64,000 nucleotides of DNA. Source: Micromonospora humi. GTDB taxonomy: Bacteria > Actinomycetota > Actinomycetes > Mycobacteriales > Micromonosporaceae. Within the stretch, counting starts at the first letter, position 1. Each line of letters opens with the position of its first letter. The notes under the pieces were generated by a model that was given only the letters and a program-made list of their open reading frames with translations, did not search any database and had not been told where the DNA came from. The position numbers and the translations under genes are program-made. Shown here one piece after another: positions 23,984 through 32,108 of this stretch. The stretch covers positions 124,001 to 188,000 of the forward strand of contig NZ_FMDM01000006.1 of NCBI RefSeq assembly GCF_900090105.1, read 5' to 3'.

Positions 23984-25720
23984 GTGAGCGACGATCACGT
24001 ACCGCCGCGACAGCCGGACCCCGAGACGCGCCCCGGTGAGCGGGCCACCCGTCGGCCGCACAGCCTGGACCCGCGAGAGCTGGGGTTCACCCCGCGCCGG
24101 CCGGTGCCCTGGCTCGCGCCGCTGCTGCTGATCAGCACCGGCCTGCGGACGCTGCTGGCCATGCTGTTCGGGGCGTACCTGGACAAGCGGGAACTCCAGA
24201 ACGCGTTCGGCGACGACACGTTCCGGCAGGTCGGGCCGGACGGCGGGCTCTGGTTGGACTACGTGGCCGACCTGGGCGACGGCTTCGACGCCACCTACTC
24301 GATCGCCTACCTGCTCGCCCAGCCGGAGCTGACCGTGGACGGGCACCGGCTGCCCCGGGCGCAGACGCTGGTGATGGGCGGCGACCAGGTCTACCCGTCG
24401 GCCGCTTACGAGGCGTACGAGGACCGGGCCAAGGGCCCGTACCAGGCGGCGTTGCCGGTCGCGCCGCCGGAACGCCCGACGCTCTTCGCGGTGCCGGGCA
24501 ACCACGACTGGTACGACGGGCTGACCGCGTTCCTGCGCCTGTTCGTGCGGTCCCGGGACCGCCACTTCGGTGGCTGGGGCACCGGCCAGTACCGCTCGTA
24601 CTTCGCTGTCGAACTGCCGGCCGGATGGTGGCTGCTGGGTCTCGACGACCAGTCCGGGTCGTACCTGGACGATCCGCAGCTCACCTACTTCGACGAGGTG
24701 GCCCGCAAGCTCACCCCACGGTCCCGGGTGATCGTGGCGGTGCCGGCGCCGACGTGGGTCAAGGCCGCCGAACATCCCAACGCGTACGACTCGGTCGACT
24801 ACTTCATCCGTACCATCGTGGCGCCCACCGGGGCGCAGGTCCGGGTGCTGGTCTCCGGCGACCTGCACCACTACGCCCGGTACGAGGGCCCGGAGCGGCA
24901 GCTCATCACGTGCGGCGGCGGTGGCGCCTACCTGTATCCCACGCACAGGCTGCCGGAGAAGCTGGAGGTGCCGCCGCGGGACACGCTGACCCGGCGCGCC
25001 AGCCGCACCCGCGAGTACGACCTGGCCGCCCGCTATCCGGAGAAGGCGCGTTCCCGCCGGTACGGCTGGGGCATCTTCGGCCGGCTGCCGTTCCGCAACC
25101 CGGGTTTCACCACGCTGCTGGGCACCCTGCACACGCTGCTCATGCTGGCCATGGCCGGGGTGGCGGCGCAGCGGGCCGACTCCACCGCGCAGCGACTGTT
25201 CAGCGTCCCGCTGGTGGCGATGCTGGTGGTGACGCTGCTGGGGGCGGCGTTCTTCGCCAAGCCGCCGAGCGCGGGCGGGAAGCGGCACGCCCGGCACTGG
25301 ATCCTCGGGGTGGCGCACGGGGTGGCCCACGTGGCGCTGGCGGCCGGCGGCACCTGGGTCTGGTTGCACCTGCCGTTCTACGAGTGGCCGTGGCCGTTGC
25401 CGGCGGTCGCGGCGGTGGTGCTGTACGGCCCGGTCAGCGGGCTGGTCGCCAGCCAGTTGGTGGCGCTCTACCTGCTGGTGGCGGGCGCGTTCGGGGTGAA
25501 CCTGAACGAGCTCTTCGCCGGCCAGGGCATCGAGGACTCGAAGGCGTTCCTCCGGTTCCGCTTCGACCCCGACGGCACCCTCACCATCTATCCGATCGCC
25601 CTGGACCGGGTCGCCCACGCCTGGCAGCTCAACCCCGACCAGTCCCCCACGGCCTCCTGGCTGACCCCGAAAACCCCGCTGGCCCCCCGCCTGGCCGAAC
25701 CCCCCATCACCCTCCGCTGA
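23984..25720 (+). CDS. Membrane-bound calcineurin-like metallophosphatase
   Basis: This 578-aa protein has one N-terminal membrane segment (WLAPLLLISTGLRTLLAML). A metallophosphatase domain follows with D-x-D-like YVADLGDGFDATYS, MGGDQVYPS, PGNHDWYDG and VSGDLHHYARYEG. These supply the dinuclear metal ligands, including the GNHD and GDLHH histidines. The C-terminal third adds four or five helices (LLMLAMAGVAA, LVAMLVVTLLGAAFF, VAAVVLYGPVSGLVASQLV). The order membrane-phosphatase-membrane suggests a lipid or cell-envelope phosphoester substrate, though none is demonstrated. The GTG start is set by the leaderless promoter. Confidence 0.8.
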   Translation: MSDDHVPPRQPDPETRPGERATRRPHSLDPRELGFTPRRPVPWLAPLLLISTGLRTLLAMLFGAYLDKRELQNAFGDDTFRQVGPDGGLWLDYVADLGDGFDATYSIAYLLAQPELTVDGHRLPRAQTLVMGGDQVYPSAAYEAYEDRAKGPYQAALPVAPPERPTLFAVPGNHDWYDGLTAFLRLFVRSRDRHFGGWGTGQYRSYFAVELPAGWWLLGLDDQSGSYLDDPQLTYFDEVARKLTPRSRVIVAVPAPTWVKAAEHPNAYDSVDYFIRTIVAPTGAQVRVLVSGDLHHYARYEGPERQLITCGGGGAYLYPTHRLPEKLEVPPRDTLTRRASRTREYDLAARYPEKARSRRYGWGIFGRLPFRNPGFTTLLGTLHTLLMLAMAGVAAQRADSTAQRLFSVPLVAMLVVTLLGAAFFAKPPSAGGKRHARHWILGVAHGVAHVALAAGGTWVWLHLPFYEWPWPLPAVAAVVLYGPVSGLVASQLVALYLLVAGAFGVNLNELFAGQGIEDSKAFLRFRFDPDGTLTIYPIALDRVAHAWQLNPDQSPTASWLTPKTPLAPRLAEPPITLR

Positions 25721-25772
25721 CCCTGACCCTCAACTTCACGACCCACGCCCAGGGGGATGCGCGGGGGGTGGG

Positions 25773-26618
25773 TCAGGGGGAGGGGTTGTAGTGCTGGTCG
25801 TGGGACTGGCGGGGGGCGCAGACGGAGGCGCGGCTGCACTGGCAGCGGGAGCCGTCGGCGTCGAGACGGACCGTGACGGCGTCGCGCGGGACGCTGTGGC
25901 CGACCACCTTGCCCTCACCCTGGGGGGTGTCGACGCGGGTGCCGACCGCCGGGGCGGACTCCTGGAACCGCTGGTAGAGCGGGTGCTCGTATTTCAGGCA
26001 GCACATCAGGCGACCGCACGCGCCGGAGATGCGCAGCGGGTTGAGCGGTAGGTCCTGGTCCTTCGCCATCCGGATCGTCACCGGCTCGAAGTCGGTGAGG
26101 AACGTGGCGCAGCACAGGTCACGCCCGCAGGAGCCGATGCCGCCCTGCACCCGCGCCGAGTCGCGGGCGGAGAGCTGCCGCAGCTCGACCCGGCAGTGCA
26201 GGGTCGCCCCCAGGTCGCGCACGAGGGAACGGAAGTCCACCCGGTGCGGCGCGGTGAAGTAGATGGTGGTGCGGTCGCTGCCGGTCTCCGGCGTGCCGAG
26301 GACATGGTCGACGGCGACCACCTTCATCGGCAGGCCGTGCTCCCGGATCAGCCGCTTGGCGGCCACCTTGGCGTCGGCCTTGCGCCGGCGCAGCACCTCG
26401 TCGCGGCGCATGTCCTCGTCACCGGCCGGGCCGGCCAGCTTGGGGAAACCGTCGGTGTCCTCGCTGACCCACTGCGCCGCCCAGACGCACTCGGCCACCT
26501 CGGGACCGTCGTCGGTGGGCACCAGCACCCGGTCGCCCACCTGCGGGCGCAGCTCACCCGGGTCGAGGTAGTAGAGGCGCCCGTACCGGTTGAAGCTGAC
26601 CGCGCAGAGCATGCCCAT
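25773..26618 (-). CDS. ricT: RicT/YaaT-like PSP1-domain protein
   Basis: This 281-aa cytosolic PSP1 domain protein begins MLCAVSFNRYGRLYYLDPGE. Two cysteine clusters, SCGRDLCCATF and ACGRLMCCLKYEH, match those that hold Fe-S clusters in the Bacillus RicA/F/T complex, where RicT modulates RNase Y and developmental phosphorelays. The actinobacterial role is not established. The final 25 residues add two more Cys (CQCSRASVCAP). A TAGGGT box 6 nt before the ATG predicts a leaderless mRNA. In mycobacteria the homologue lies next to holB; here three small genes intervene. Confidence 0.88.
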   Translation of the reverse strand: MGMLCAVSFNRYGRLYYLDPGELRPQVGDRVLVPTDDGPEVAECVWAAQWVSEDTDGFPKLAGPAGDEDMRRDEVLRRRKADAKVAAKRLIREHGLPMKVVAVDHVLGTPETGSDRTTIYFTAPHRVDFRSLVRDLGATLHCRVELRQLSARDSARVQGGIGSCGRDLCCATFLTDFEPVTIRMAKDQDLPLNPLRISGACGRLMCCLKYEHPLYQRFQESAPAVGTRVDTPQGEGKVVGHSVPRDAVTVRLDADGSRCQCSRASVCAPRQSHDQHYNPSP

Positions 26619-26624
26619 GCGCCT

Positions 26625-26630
26625 ACCCTA
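26625..26630 (-). promoter_or_regulatory. Leaderless -10 box TAGGGT for ricT
   Basis: The minus-strand TAGGGT leaves 6 nt before the ATG at 26618. Confidence 0.55.
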
Positions 26631-26819
26631 CGCGGGCCCGCGCGCCCGGACGGCTCACCGGTCGCCGTCCGGTCACACCGCGCAGCGATCCATCCCGGTC
26701 GACCCGACCGAAGCGACGTCCACCCCTCGCCCGGACGGTTGAAACCTGGGCCGGCCCCGGGACAAACGCCGGCCGACCGCGTTGAGTGAAGGCATACCTG
26801 CGGGGGGTGCAGGGGAAGG

Positions 26820-26875
26820 CCACGGCGTCGCACGCCGGTGCCCGGCCACGGCCGGATCGGCGTGCGACGCCGTGG
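26820..26875 (-). terminator. Perfect 18-bp stem-loop after the small-protein operon
   Basis: The arms 26820-26837 and 26858-26875 pair perfectly with a 20-nt loop that is itself GC-rich. The hairpin starts 4 nt after the stop codon at 26880 on the minus strand. The remaining gap to ricT (26631-26819) holds nothing recognisable. Confidence 0.75.
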
Positions 26876-26879
26876 ACCG

Positions 26880-27548
26880 TCAGTAGCCGATCCGGGTGGT
26901 GCCGCCGTGGCGCGGCGCGGCGACGGCGCGGTCCCGCCAGGTCGTCTCCGCCAGGCTCGGCCCCCACTGGCGCAGCAACGTCTCGGCCCCGTCGTAGGCC
27001 ACCCCGAGCACACCCAGCACCCGGGTGGCGATCTCCGCCGCCGCGGCGGCACCCGCCGGGCCGGCCTCGACCCCGGGTCGGGCGGCGGCGTGCACGGCGA
27101 CCGCCTCGGCCGAGCCGATCACCTCGGCGAGCGCCCGCGCCAGCGCCGCCCGGCTGCTCTCCACCCAACCGGCCAGCGCGTCCGCGTAGCCCGCGGTCGA
27201 CTCCAACCGGCCGACCAGGCTCTCCGGCCCCTCGTCGAGGTGCCGGAGCAGCGCGGTGCGCGCGTCGTCGTAGGCCGCGGCGGCCGACCCGGACCAGGCG
27301 ACCTGGTCGGCGAGGACGGCACAGGCGTCGTCGTATCCCCGGACGAGCCGGCGCACGGCGTGGCCGGCGCCGGTCAGCGGCGCGGGGTGCAGTTCGAGGA
27401 ACTCGCGCACGGCCGCGCCGGGGAGCACCTGCATCCGGCGCAGCAGCGGCCAGAGCCGGTGCCCCTCGGGCGCACCGGCGGCGAGCAGCGTGTCGACCCG
27501 GGTGAGCAGGTCGAGGCCCGGCTCGGCGAGGCGGTCCAGCGCGTCCAT
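26880..27548 (-). CDS. Alanine-rich helical protein, WXG/ESX-associated type
   Basis: This 222-aa, almost wholly alpha-helical protein is rich in Ala, Arg and Leu, with no signal peptide. Segments such as GYDDACAVLADQVAWSGSAA and YADALAGWVESSRAALARAL resemble the helical-hairpin proteins linked to ESX/WXG100 substrates. A single WSG (VAWSGSAA) sits where WXG would be. The stop/start overlap (TGATG) couples it to the gene upstream. Function is unknown. Confidence 0.6.
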   Translation of the reverse strand: MDALDRLAEPGLDLLTRVDTLLAAGAPEGHRLWPLLRRMQVLPGAAVREFLELHPAPLTGAGHAVRRLVRGYDDACAVLADQVAWSGSAAAAYDDARTALLRHLDEGPESLVGRLESTAGYADALAGWVESSRAALARALAEVIGSAEAVAVHAAARPGVEAGPAGAAAAAEIATRVLGVLGVAYDGAETLLRQWGPSLAETTWRDRAVAAPRHGGTTRIGY

Positions 27549-27853
27549 CAGGCCTCCCGGGCCAGCCGGCGCGCCACCGCGTCGTCGGCCGCCGCGTAAC
27601 GCTCGGCGGCGCTGCGCAGCGCCGCCGCGGCGGCGGCCAGCCGGTGGGCGGCGGCCTGCGCCTCACGCGCCCGGTCGGCGGTGGCGGCGGTCCACTGCCG
27701 GTGCAGGGCCCGCCCCACCTCGCCGGGACGGCCGGCGGCCTGGGCGCCGAACGCCGGGTGCGGCGGGTCGGTGGCGGTCACCGTGCGGGCCAGCGTGGCG
27801 AGCGTGGCGCCGGCGTCGTCGAGGCGGGCGGCCAGCGCGCGCAGCGATTCCAT
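27548..27853 (-). CDS. Small helical protein, WXG100-like size
   Basis: This 101-aa helical protein begins MESLRALAARLDDAGATLAT and is rich in Ala and Arg, without a WXG motif. Its size and position between a YbaB-like gene and a larger helical protein are those of small ESX-type partners, but this is inference from length and context. The start at 27853 directly follows the YbaB-like stop, so all three are one operon. Confidence 0.6.
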   Translation of the reverse strand: MESLRALAARLDDAGATLATLARTVTATDPPHPAFGAQAAGRPGEVGRALHRQWTAATADRAREAQAAAHRLAAAAAALRSAAERYAAADDAVARRLAREA

Positions 27854-27854
27854 G

Positions 27855-28184
27855 TCAGGCTCCCGCCAGCGGCCGGTAGGCCGCGAAGGTCTCGTTGTGC
27901 AGCTTCTCCCGGGCCCACTGCGCCGCGTCGGCGGCGGCGGTGACCGCGGCCTGCACCGAGTTGGCCACGTCGCGCGGGTGGCGCTGGTGCAGCGGACCGA
28001 GGAAGCGGACGTCGGTGATCCGCCCGCCGGCGGTGACCACCACCTCGACCAGGCCGTCGGGTGAACGGACGGTGACCTCCACCGTGGCGACCGCCTGGTC
28101 GAACTCGGCCTGCTGGGCTTCGATGCGGCGATAGCGCCGCACCGCCTCCTCGATCCAGGCCTCGTCGATCTCCCCCCGCGCCAT
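27855..28184 (-). CDS. YbaB/EbfC-family nucleoid-associated protein
   Basis: This 109-aa protein has the YbaB fold: an N-terminal helix EEAVRRYRRIEAQQAEFDQA, a three-strand sheet (VEVTVRSPDGLVEVVVTAGG) and a C-terminal helix. Family members bind DNA as dimers. In actinobacteria such proteins often head operons with WXG-like genes, as here. GGAGGAG precedes the ATG at 28184. About 150 nt separate it from holB upstream, so it likely has its own promoter. Confidence 0.75.
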   Translation of the reverse strand: MARGEIDEAWIEEAVRRYRRIEAQQAEFDQAVATVEVTVRSPDGLVEVVVTAGGRITDVRFLGPLHQRHPRDVANSVQAAVTAAADAAQWAREKLHNETFAAYRPLAGA

Positions 28185-28335
28185 CGGCGCACTCCTCCCG
28201 GCCGGTCGGCGCCGCCGGCCCCACCCCGGCGCCACCCTCACTGAGCGTGCCGCCTCGGTCACCGCGGCATCACCGGACCGTACCGCACGTCAATCGCGCG
28301 TGTCGATGCCCTGTGGACAGCGTGCGGACGGGCGG

Positions 28336-29739
28336 TCAACCCCGCCAGAGGGAGAGCATCATCGCCTCGACCGCGATCCGTGGCTTGACGTTCGCCTCGA
28401 TCGCCGCGCGGCACTCCAGCACCGCCTCCAGGCGGCGCAGCGAGCCCTCGGCGTCCCACTTCTGGGCGCCGGCCGCAGCCGTCGTCGCGGTGTCGGTGTG
28501 CACCGGGGCGACCGGGGCCCGCAGCGCCACGGTGAGCGCGTCGCGGTAGAAACCGGCCAGGTCGACCAGCGCCCGGTCGAGCGCGTCCCGCTGGGCCCGG
28601 GTGGCCCGCGACTTCTGCCGCTTCTCCAGCTCCTTGAGCTGGCCGGCGGCGCCCCGCATGGCCCCGGCCGCGCCGCGGCCGGTGCCGCCCGCACCGAGCG
28701 CGGTCTGCAACGCCGCCCGCTCCGTCTCGTCGGCCTCCGCGACCGAGGCGGCGGCCTCCGCCTCGGCGGCCTCGATCAGCGCCGAGGCGGCGTCGAACGC
28801 CGCGCCCACGCCGGTGAGCCGGCGCGGCACGGCGAGCACGGCCTCCCGCCGCTGCCGGGCCTCCGGGTCGCGGGCCAGCCGCCGGGCCCGGCCGACGTGC
28901 CCCTGCGCGGCTGCGGCGGCCCACTGCGCCACGTCGGGGGCGATGCCGTCCCGCCGGACCAGCATCTCGGCCACCGCGCCGGCCGGCGGCTGGCGCAGCG
29001 GCACGACCCGGCACCGCGACCGGATGGTCACCGAGATGTCGTCCGGGTGGGTGGACGGGGCGCAGAGCAGGAAGACGGTACGCGGCGGCGGCTCCTCGAC
29101 CGCCTTGAGCAGCGCGTTGCCGGCGGCCTCGGTGAGCCGGTCGGCGTCCTCGATGATGACCACCTGCCAGCGACCACCGGAGGGCGTGCTCGCCGCGCGC
29201 AGCACCAGCGCGCGCATCTCGCCGACCGAGATGGAGAGCCCCTCGGGCACCACGAGCCGCACGTCGGCGTGGGTGCCGGCCAGCGTGGTGTGGCAGCCGG
29301 GACAGGTGCCGCAGCCGGTGCCGTGCACGCACTGCAGGGCGGCGGCGAACGCGCGGGCGGCCACCGAGCGGCCGGAGCCGGGCGGCCCGGTGAAGATCCA
29401 GGCGTGCGTCATCCCGGCGCCCGGGTCGGCCCCGGCGGCGGCCACCTCGCCCGACCCACCACCGGACGCGCCCGGGTCACCGCCGGACGCGCCCGGGTCA
29501 CCGCCAGGCACGCCTCGGTCACCGCCGGACGCGCCCGCGCCGAGCGCGCGCGGGTCGCCGGGCTCGTCGAACTGCTCGGCGAGCGCGTCGAGGTCGTCGT
29601 ACCCGTCGGTGTCCCCGCCGCCGGCGGGCGTCGCGACGGGCGCGCCGGCCCGCAGCAGCGCGGCGGCCGACGCGGCGGCCCGCCGCAGCGTCGCCACCGC
29701 CTCGTCCTGCCCGACCAGGTCGGCGAAGACGTCCGTCAT
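28336..29739 (-). CDS. holB: DNA polymerase III delta-prime subunit
   Basis: This 467-aa clamp-loader subunit has Walker A FTGPPGSGRSVAA, with Arg replacing Lys as in non-hydrolysing delta-prime. A zinc module of four Cys follows (CVHGTGCGTCPGCHT), then the SRC motif in TIRSRCRVVPL and IIEDADRLTEAAGNALLKAVE. An insert of about 60 residues between the first helix and Walker A contains GGDPGAS repeats (29440-29560). The C-terminal collar follows. The stop of the upstream MFS-tmk gene overlaps the start by 4 nt (ATGA). Length exceeds the usual 330-400 aa because of the insert. Confidence 0.92.
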   Translation of the reverse strand: MTDVFADLVGQDEAVATLRRAAASAAALLRAGAPVATPAGGGDTDGYDDLDALAEQFDEPGDPRALGAGASGGDRGVPGGDPGASGGDPGASGGGSGEVAAAGADPGAGMTHAWIFTGPPGSGRSVAARAFAAALQCVHGTGCGTCPGCHTTLAGTHADVRLVVPEGLSISVGEMRALVLRAASTPSGGRWQVVIIEDADRLTEAAGNALLKAVEEPPPRTVFLLCAPSTHPDDISVTIRSRCRVVPLRQPPAGAVAEMLVRRDGIAPDVAQWAAAAAQGHVGRARRLARDPEARQRREAVLAVPRRLTGVGAAFDAASALIEAAEAEAAASVAEADETERAALQTALGAGGTGRGAAGAMRGAAGQLKELEKRQKSRATRAQRDALDRALVDLAGFYRDALTVALRAPVAPVHTDTATTAAAGAQKWDAEGSLRRLEAVLECRAAIEANVKPRIAVEAMMLSLWRG

Positions 29740-31961
29740 CTTCGGCGTTGCTCCATCGTCACCAGCTCCGATTCGGATAACTCGGGCTGGACCGAGGTGT
29801 CCGGACCCTGTGCCGGGCGCGGGTGCACGATCCCGGCCGGGTCGACGAGGAACTCGCCCACCCGGCGCGCGACCGCGTCGGCGATCTCCCCGACCGGGCG
29901 CGACGCGTCGAGCACCAGGTAACGCTTCGGGTCGCCGGCGGCCAGGTCGAGGAACGCGTAGCGGACCCGCTCGTGGAACGCCACCGACTCGGCCTCCAGC
30001 CGGTCGGCGTCCTCGCTGCGGGCCGCCACCCGGCCCAGCCCGGTGTGCGGGTCGACGTCGAGCAGGACCACCAGGTCGGGCTTGAGCCCACCGGTGGCCC
30101 AGGAGGAGAGCCAGGAGACCTCGTCGACCGGCAACGTCCGGCCGGCGCCCTGATAGGCCAGGGACGAGTCGACGTAGCGGTCGCTGATCACCACGGCGCC
30201 GCGGACCAGCGCCGGGCGGACCACGGTGGCCACGTGGTGGGCCCGGTCGGCGGCGTAGAGCAGCGCCTCCGCGCGCGGCGACGGCGCGTCGTCGGCAGCG
30301 GTGCCCAGCACCAGCGAGCGGATCCGCTCGCCGACCCCGGTCGCGCCCGGCTCGCGGGTCACCACGACCTCCCGGCCCCCGCCACGCAGGCGCTCGGCGA
30401 GCGCGGCGAGCTGGGTGGACTTGCCGGCGCCCTCGCCGCCCTCGAAGACCACGAACAGGCCGGAGGAGACGAACGGCTCGGCCGGCATCAGCGGGCGGCC
30501 CCGGATCGAGCCCCACAGGTCGGCGAGGACCGGCACGCCCTTCTTGTCGTCCATCTGGCCGAACGCGCTGATCCCCGCGAAGATGCCGGCCGCACCGGCG
30601 GCGAGCAGCAGAAGCCGGGTCGAGGAGATGGAGATGCCCAGGTCGGCGATGGTGAGCTGGCGGGAACCGCCGACGCCGACCAGGAGGCTGCTCAGCGCGA
30701 TGGCCAGGATCAGCACCAGCCGGGTGCCGATCTGCACCACCGCGAAGACCCGGCCGCGCACCTCGTCGGCGACCTCGCCGCCGAGCAGCGTGGTGCCGGC
30801 CAGGAACGCCATGCCGGCACCGGCCCCGACCAGGATCGCGCCGACGATGGCCATGGACAGGTGGATGGCGAACGCGAGCACCAGCACGGACGCGCTGGCC
30901 AGCACGATGCTCATGCCGAACCAGCGACGGCGGGACATGTCCCGCACGATCATCGGGCCGAGCCCGATGCCGAGCGCCAGACCGACGAAGATCGCCCCGA
31001 AGAGCAGCGAGAACGCGGCGTCACCGGCGCCGAGCGAGTTGGCGAAGAACTTGGCCGTGCCGACCACGATGCCGCCACCGGCGAACGCGCCGAAGATGCC
31101 GAGCACCAGGCCGCGCACCAGCGGCGTCTGGCCGATGAACTTCCAGCCCTCGGCGAACTGGCGGAACATGCTCTGCTCGGCGCGCTCCCCCTCGCCGCGC
31201 TGCGCCTCGCTGATCTCCTTGATCCCGAACGCCACCACCAGCGCGGTGGCGAGCCGGGAGAAGGCGTTGAACCAGAGCGCGAGCTGGGCCGGCTCGGCCC
31301 AGTCGGGCAGGTCGCCGCCGACCGCCCCGCGTACGCCGCGGTCCAGCACGGCCAGCGCGATCGCGGCGGCCACCGGGGTCAGGCCGTACGTGGTGATCAG
31401 GGTGAGCTGGTTGGCCGCCTCCAGCCGGGTGCGCGGGATCAGGTTGGGGACCGCCGCCTCCTTGGCCGGGATCCACAGCAACGTGATCGACTCGATCAGG
31501 AAGGTGGCGATCAGCGCCCAGCCGACCACCAGGCCACCGGCGGCACCGGTCAGCGCGTAGAGCGGGATCGAGGCGAACAGCACGAAGCGCAGCAGGTCGC
31601 AGATGACCATGGTCCACCGGCGGTCGAACCGGTCGGCGAAGACGCCCGCGATCGGGCCGAGCACCAGCGCCGGCAGCAGCCGGATCGCGGTCACGCCGCC
31701 GAAGGCCGCGCCCTGGGCCGTGCTGCCGGACACCTGCGAGGCGGCGAACAGGGCGGTGGCGAGCAGGCCGAGCCAGTCGCCGAAGGAGGCCGCGCTGAGC
31801 ACGAGCCACAGCCGGCGGAACGGCCGGATGCGCAGCACCGAGCGGATCGCGGCGATGCCGGACCGGTCGGCCTGTGTGCCGGGCGACGACACGCCGGACG
31901 ACTCGCCGTTCTTCTGGCTTTCGATGGCCGTACCTCCACGTGCCGGCCCAGGTCTGGGCAT
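29736..31961 (-). CDS. tmk: MFS transporter-thymidylate kinase fusion
   Basis: This is a 741-aa fusion. Residues about 40-480 form a 12-helix MFS carrier (LLPALVLGPIAGVFADRFDR, GIVVGTAKFFANSLG). From about 500 a complete dTMP kinase follows, with P-loop FEGGEGAGKST at 505-515, the DRYVDSSLAYQG motif and the LID-like GLGRVAARSEDADR. The kinase makes dTDP for DNA synthesis. The carrier substrate is unknown. This fusion is known in other actinobacteria, so it is not an assembly artefact. A TAGAGT box 12 nt upstream supports the ATG at 31961. The gene is coupled to holB. Confidence 0.92.
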   Translation of the reverse strand: MPRPGPARGGTAIESQKNGESSGVSSPGTQADRSGIAAIRSVLRIRPFRRLWLVLSAASFGDWLGLLATALFAASQVSGSTAQGAAFGGVTAIRLLPALVLGPIAGVFADRFDRRWTMVICDLLRFVLFASIPLYALTGAAGGLVVGWALIATFLIESITLLWIPAKEAAVPNLIPRTRLEAANQLTLITTYGLTPVAAAIALAVLDRGVRGAVGGDLPDWAEPAQLALWFNAFSRLATALVVAFGIKEISEAQRGEGERAEQSMFRQFAEGWKFIGQTPLVRGLVLGIFGAFAGGGIVVGTAKFFANSLGAGDAAFSLLFGAIFVGLALGIGLGPMIVRDMSRRRWFGMSIVLASASVLVLAFAIHLSMAIVGAILVGAGAGMAFLAGTTLLGGEVADEVRGRVFAVVQIGTRLVLILAIALSSLLVGVGGSRQLTIADLGISISSTRLLLLAAGAAGIFAGISAFGQMDDKKGVPVLADLWGSIRGRPLMPAEPFVSSGLFVVFEGGEGAGKSTQLAALAERLRGGGREVVVTREPGATGVGERIRSLVLGTAADDAPSPRAEALLYAADRAHHVATVVRPALVRGAVVISDRYVDSSLAYQGAGRTLPVDEVSWLSSWATGGLKPDLVVLLDVDPHTGLGRVAARSEDADRLEAESVAFHERVRYAFLDLAAGDPKRYLVLDASRPVGEIADAVARRVGEFLVDPAGIVHPRPAQGPDTSVQPELSESELVTMEQRRR

Positions 31962-31973
31962 CCCCGGTGGAAC

Positions 31974-31979
31974 ACTCTA
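31974..31979 (-). promoter_or_regulatory. -10 box TAGAGT for the tmk fusion
   Basis: The minus-strand TAGAGT ends 12 nt before the ATG, predicting a leader of about 6 nt with no RBS. Confidence 0.4.
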
Positions 31980-32096
31980 GTCGCGCGGAGGGCGTCGCCC
32001 CCCGTGACATCGCCTGCTCGTCGAGCCTAGGCCGCCGGAGCGACCGCGCGCAGCCCGGACAGACGCGAGGGTATTTCGCATTGCCGTCCCGACAGT

Positions 32097-32102
32097 TAGC
32101 GT
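32097..32102 (+). promoter_or_regulatory. Leaderless -10 box TAGCGT
   Basis: TAGCGT leaves 6 nt before the GTG at 32109; no RBS is present. Confidence 0.5.
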
Positions 32103-32108
32103 GCAGAC

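Noticed and set aside
31928..31946. Alternative start of the MFS-tmk fusion at ATC behind GGAGG
   Set aside because: A GGAGG lies 7 nt before an ATC codon at the AIESQK position, but ATC starts are very rare and the ATG at 31961 is supported by a TAGAGT box.
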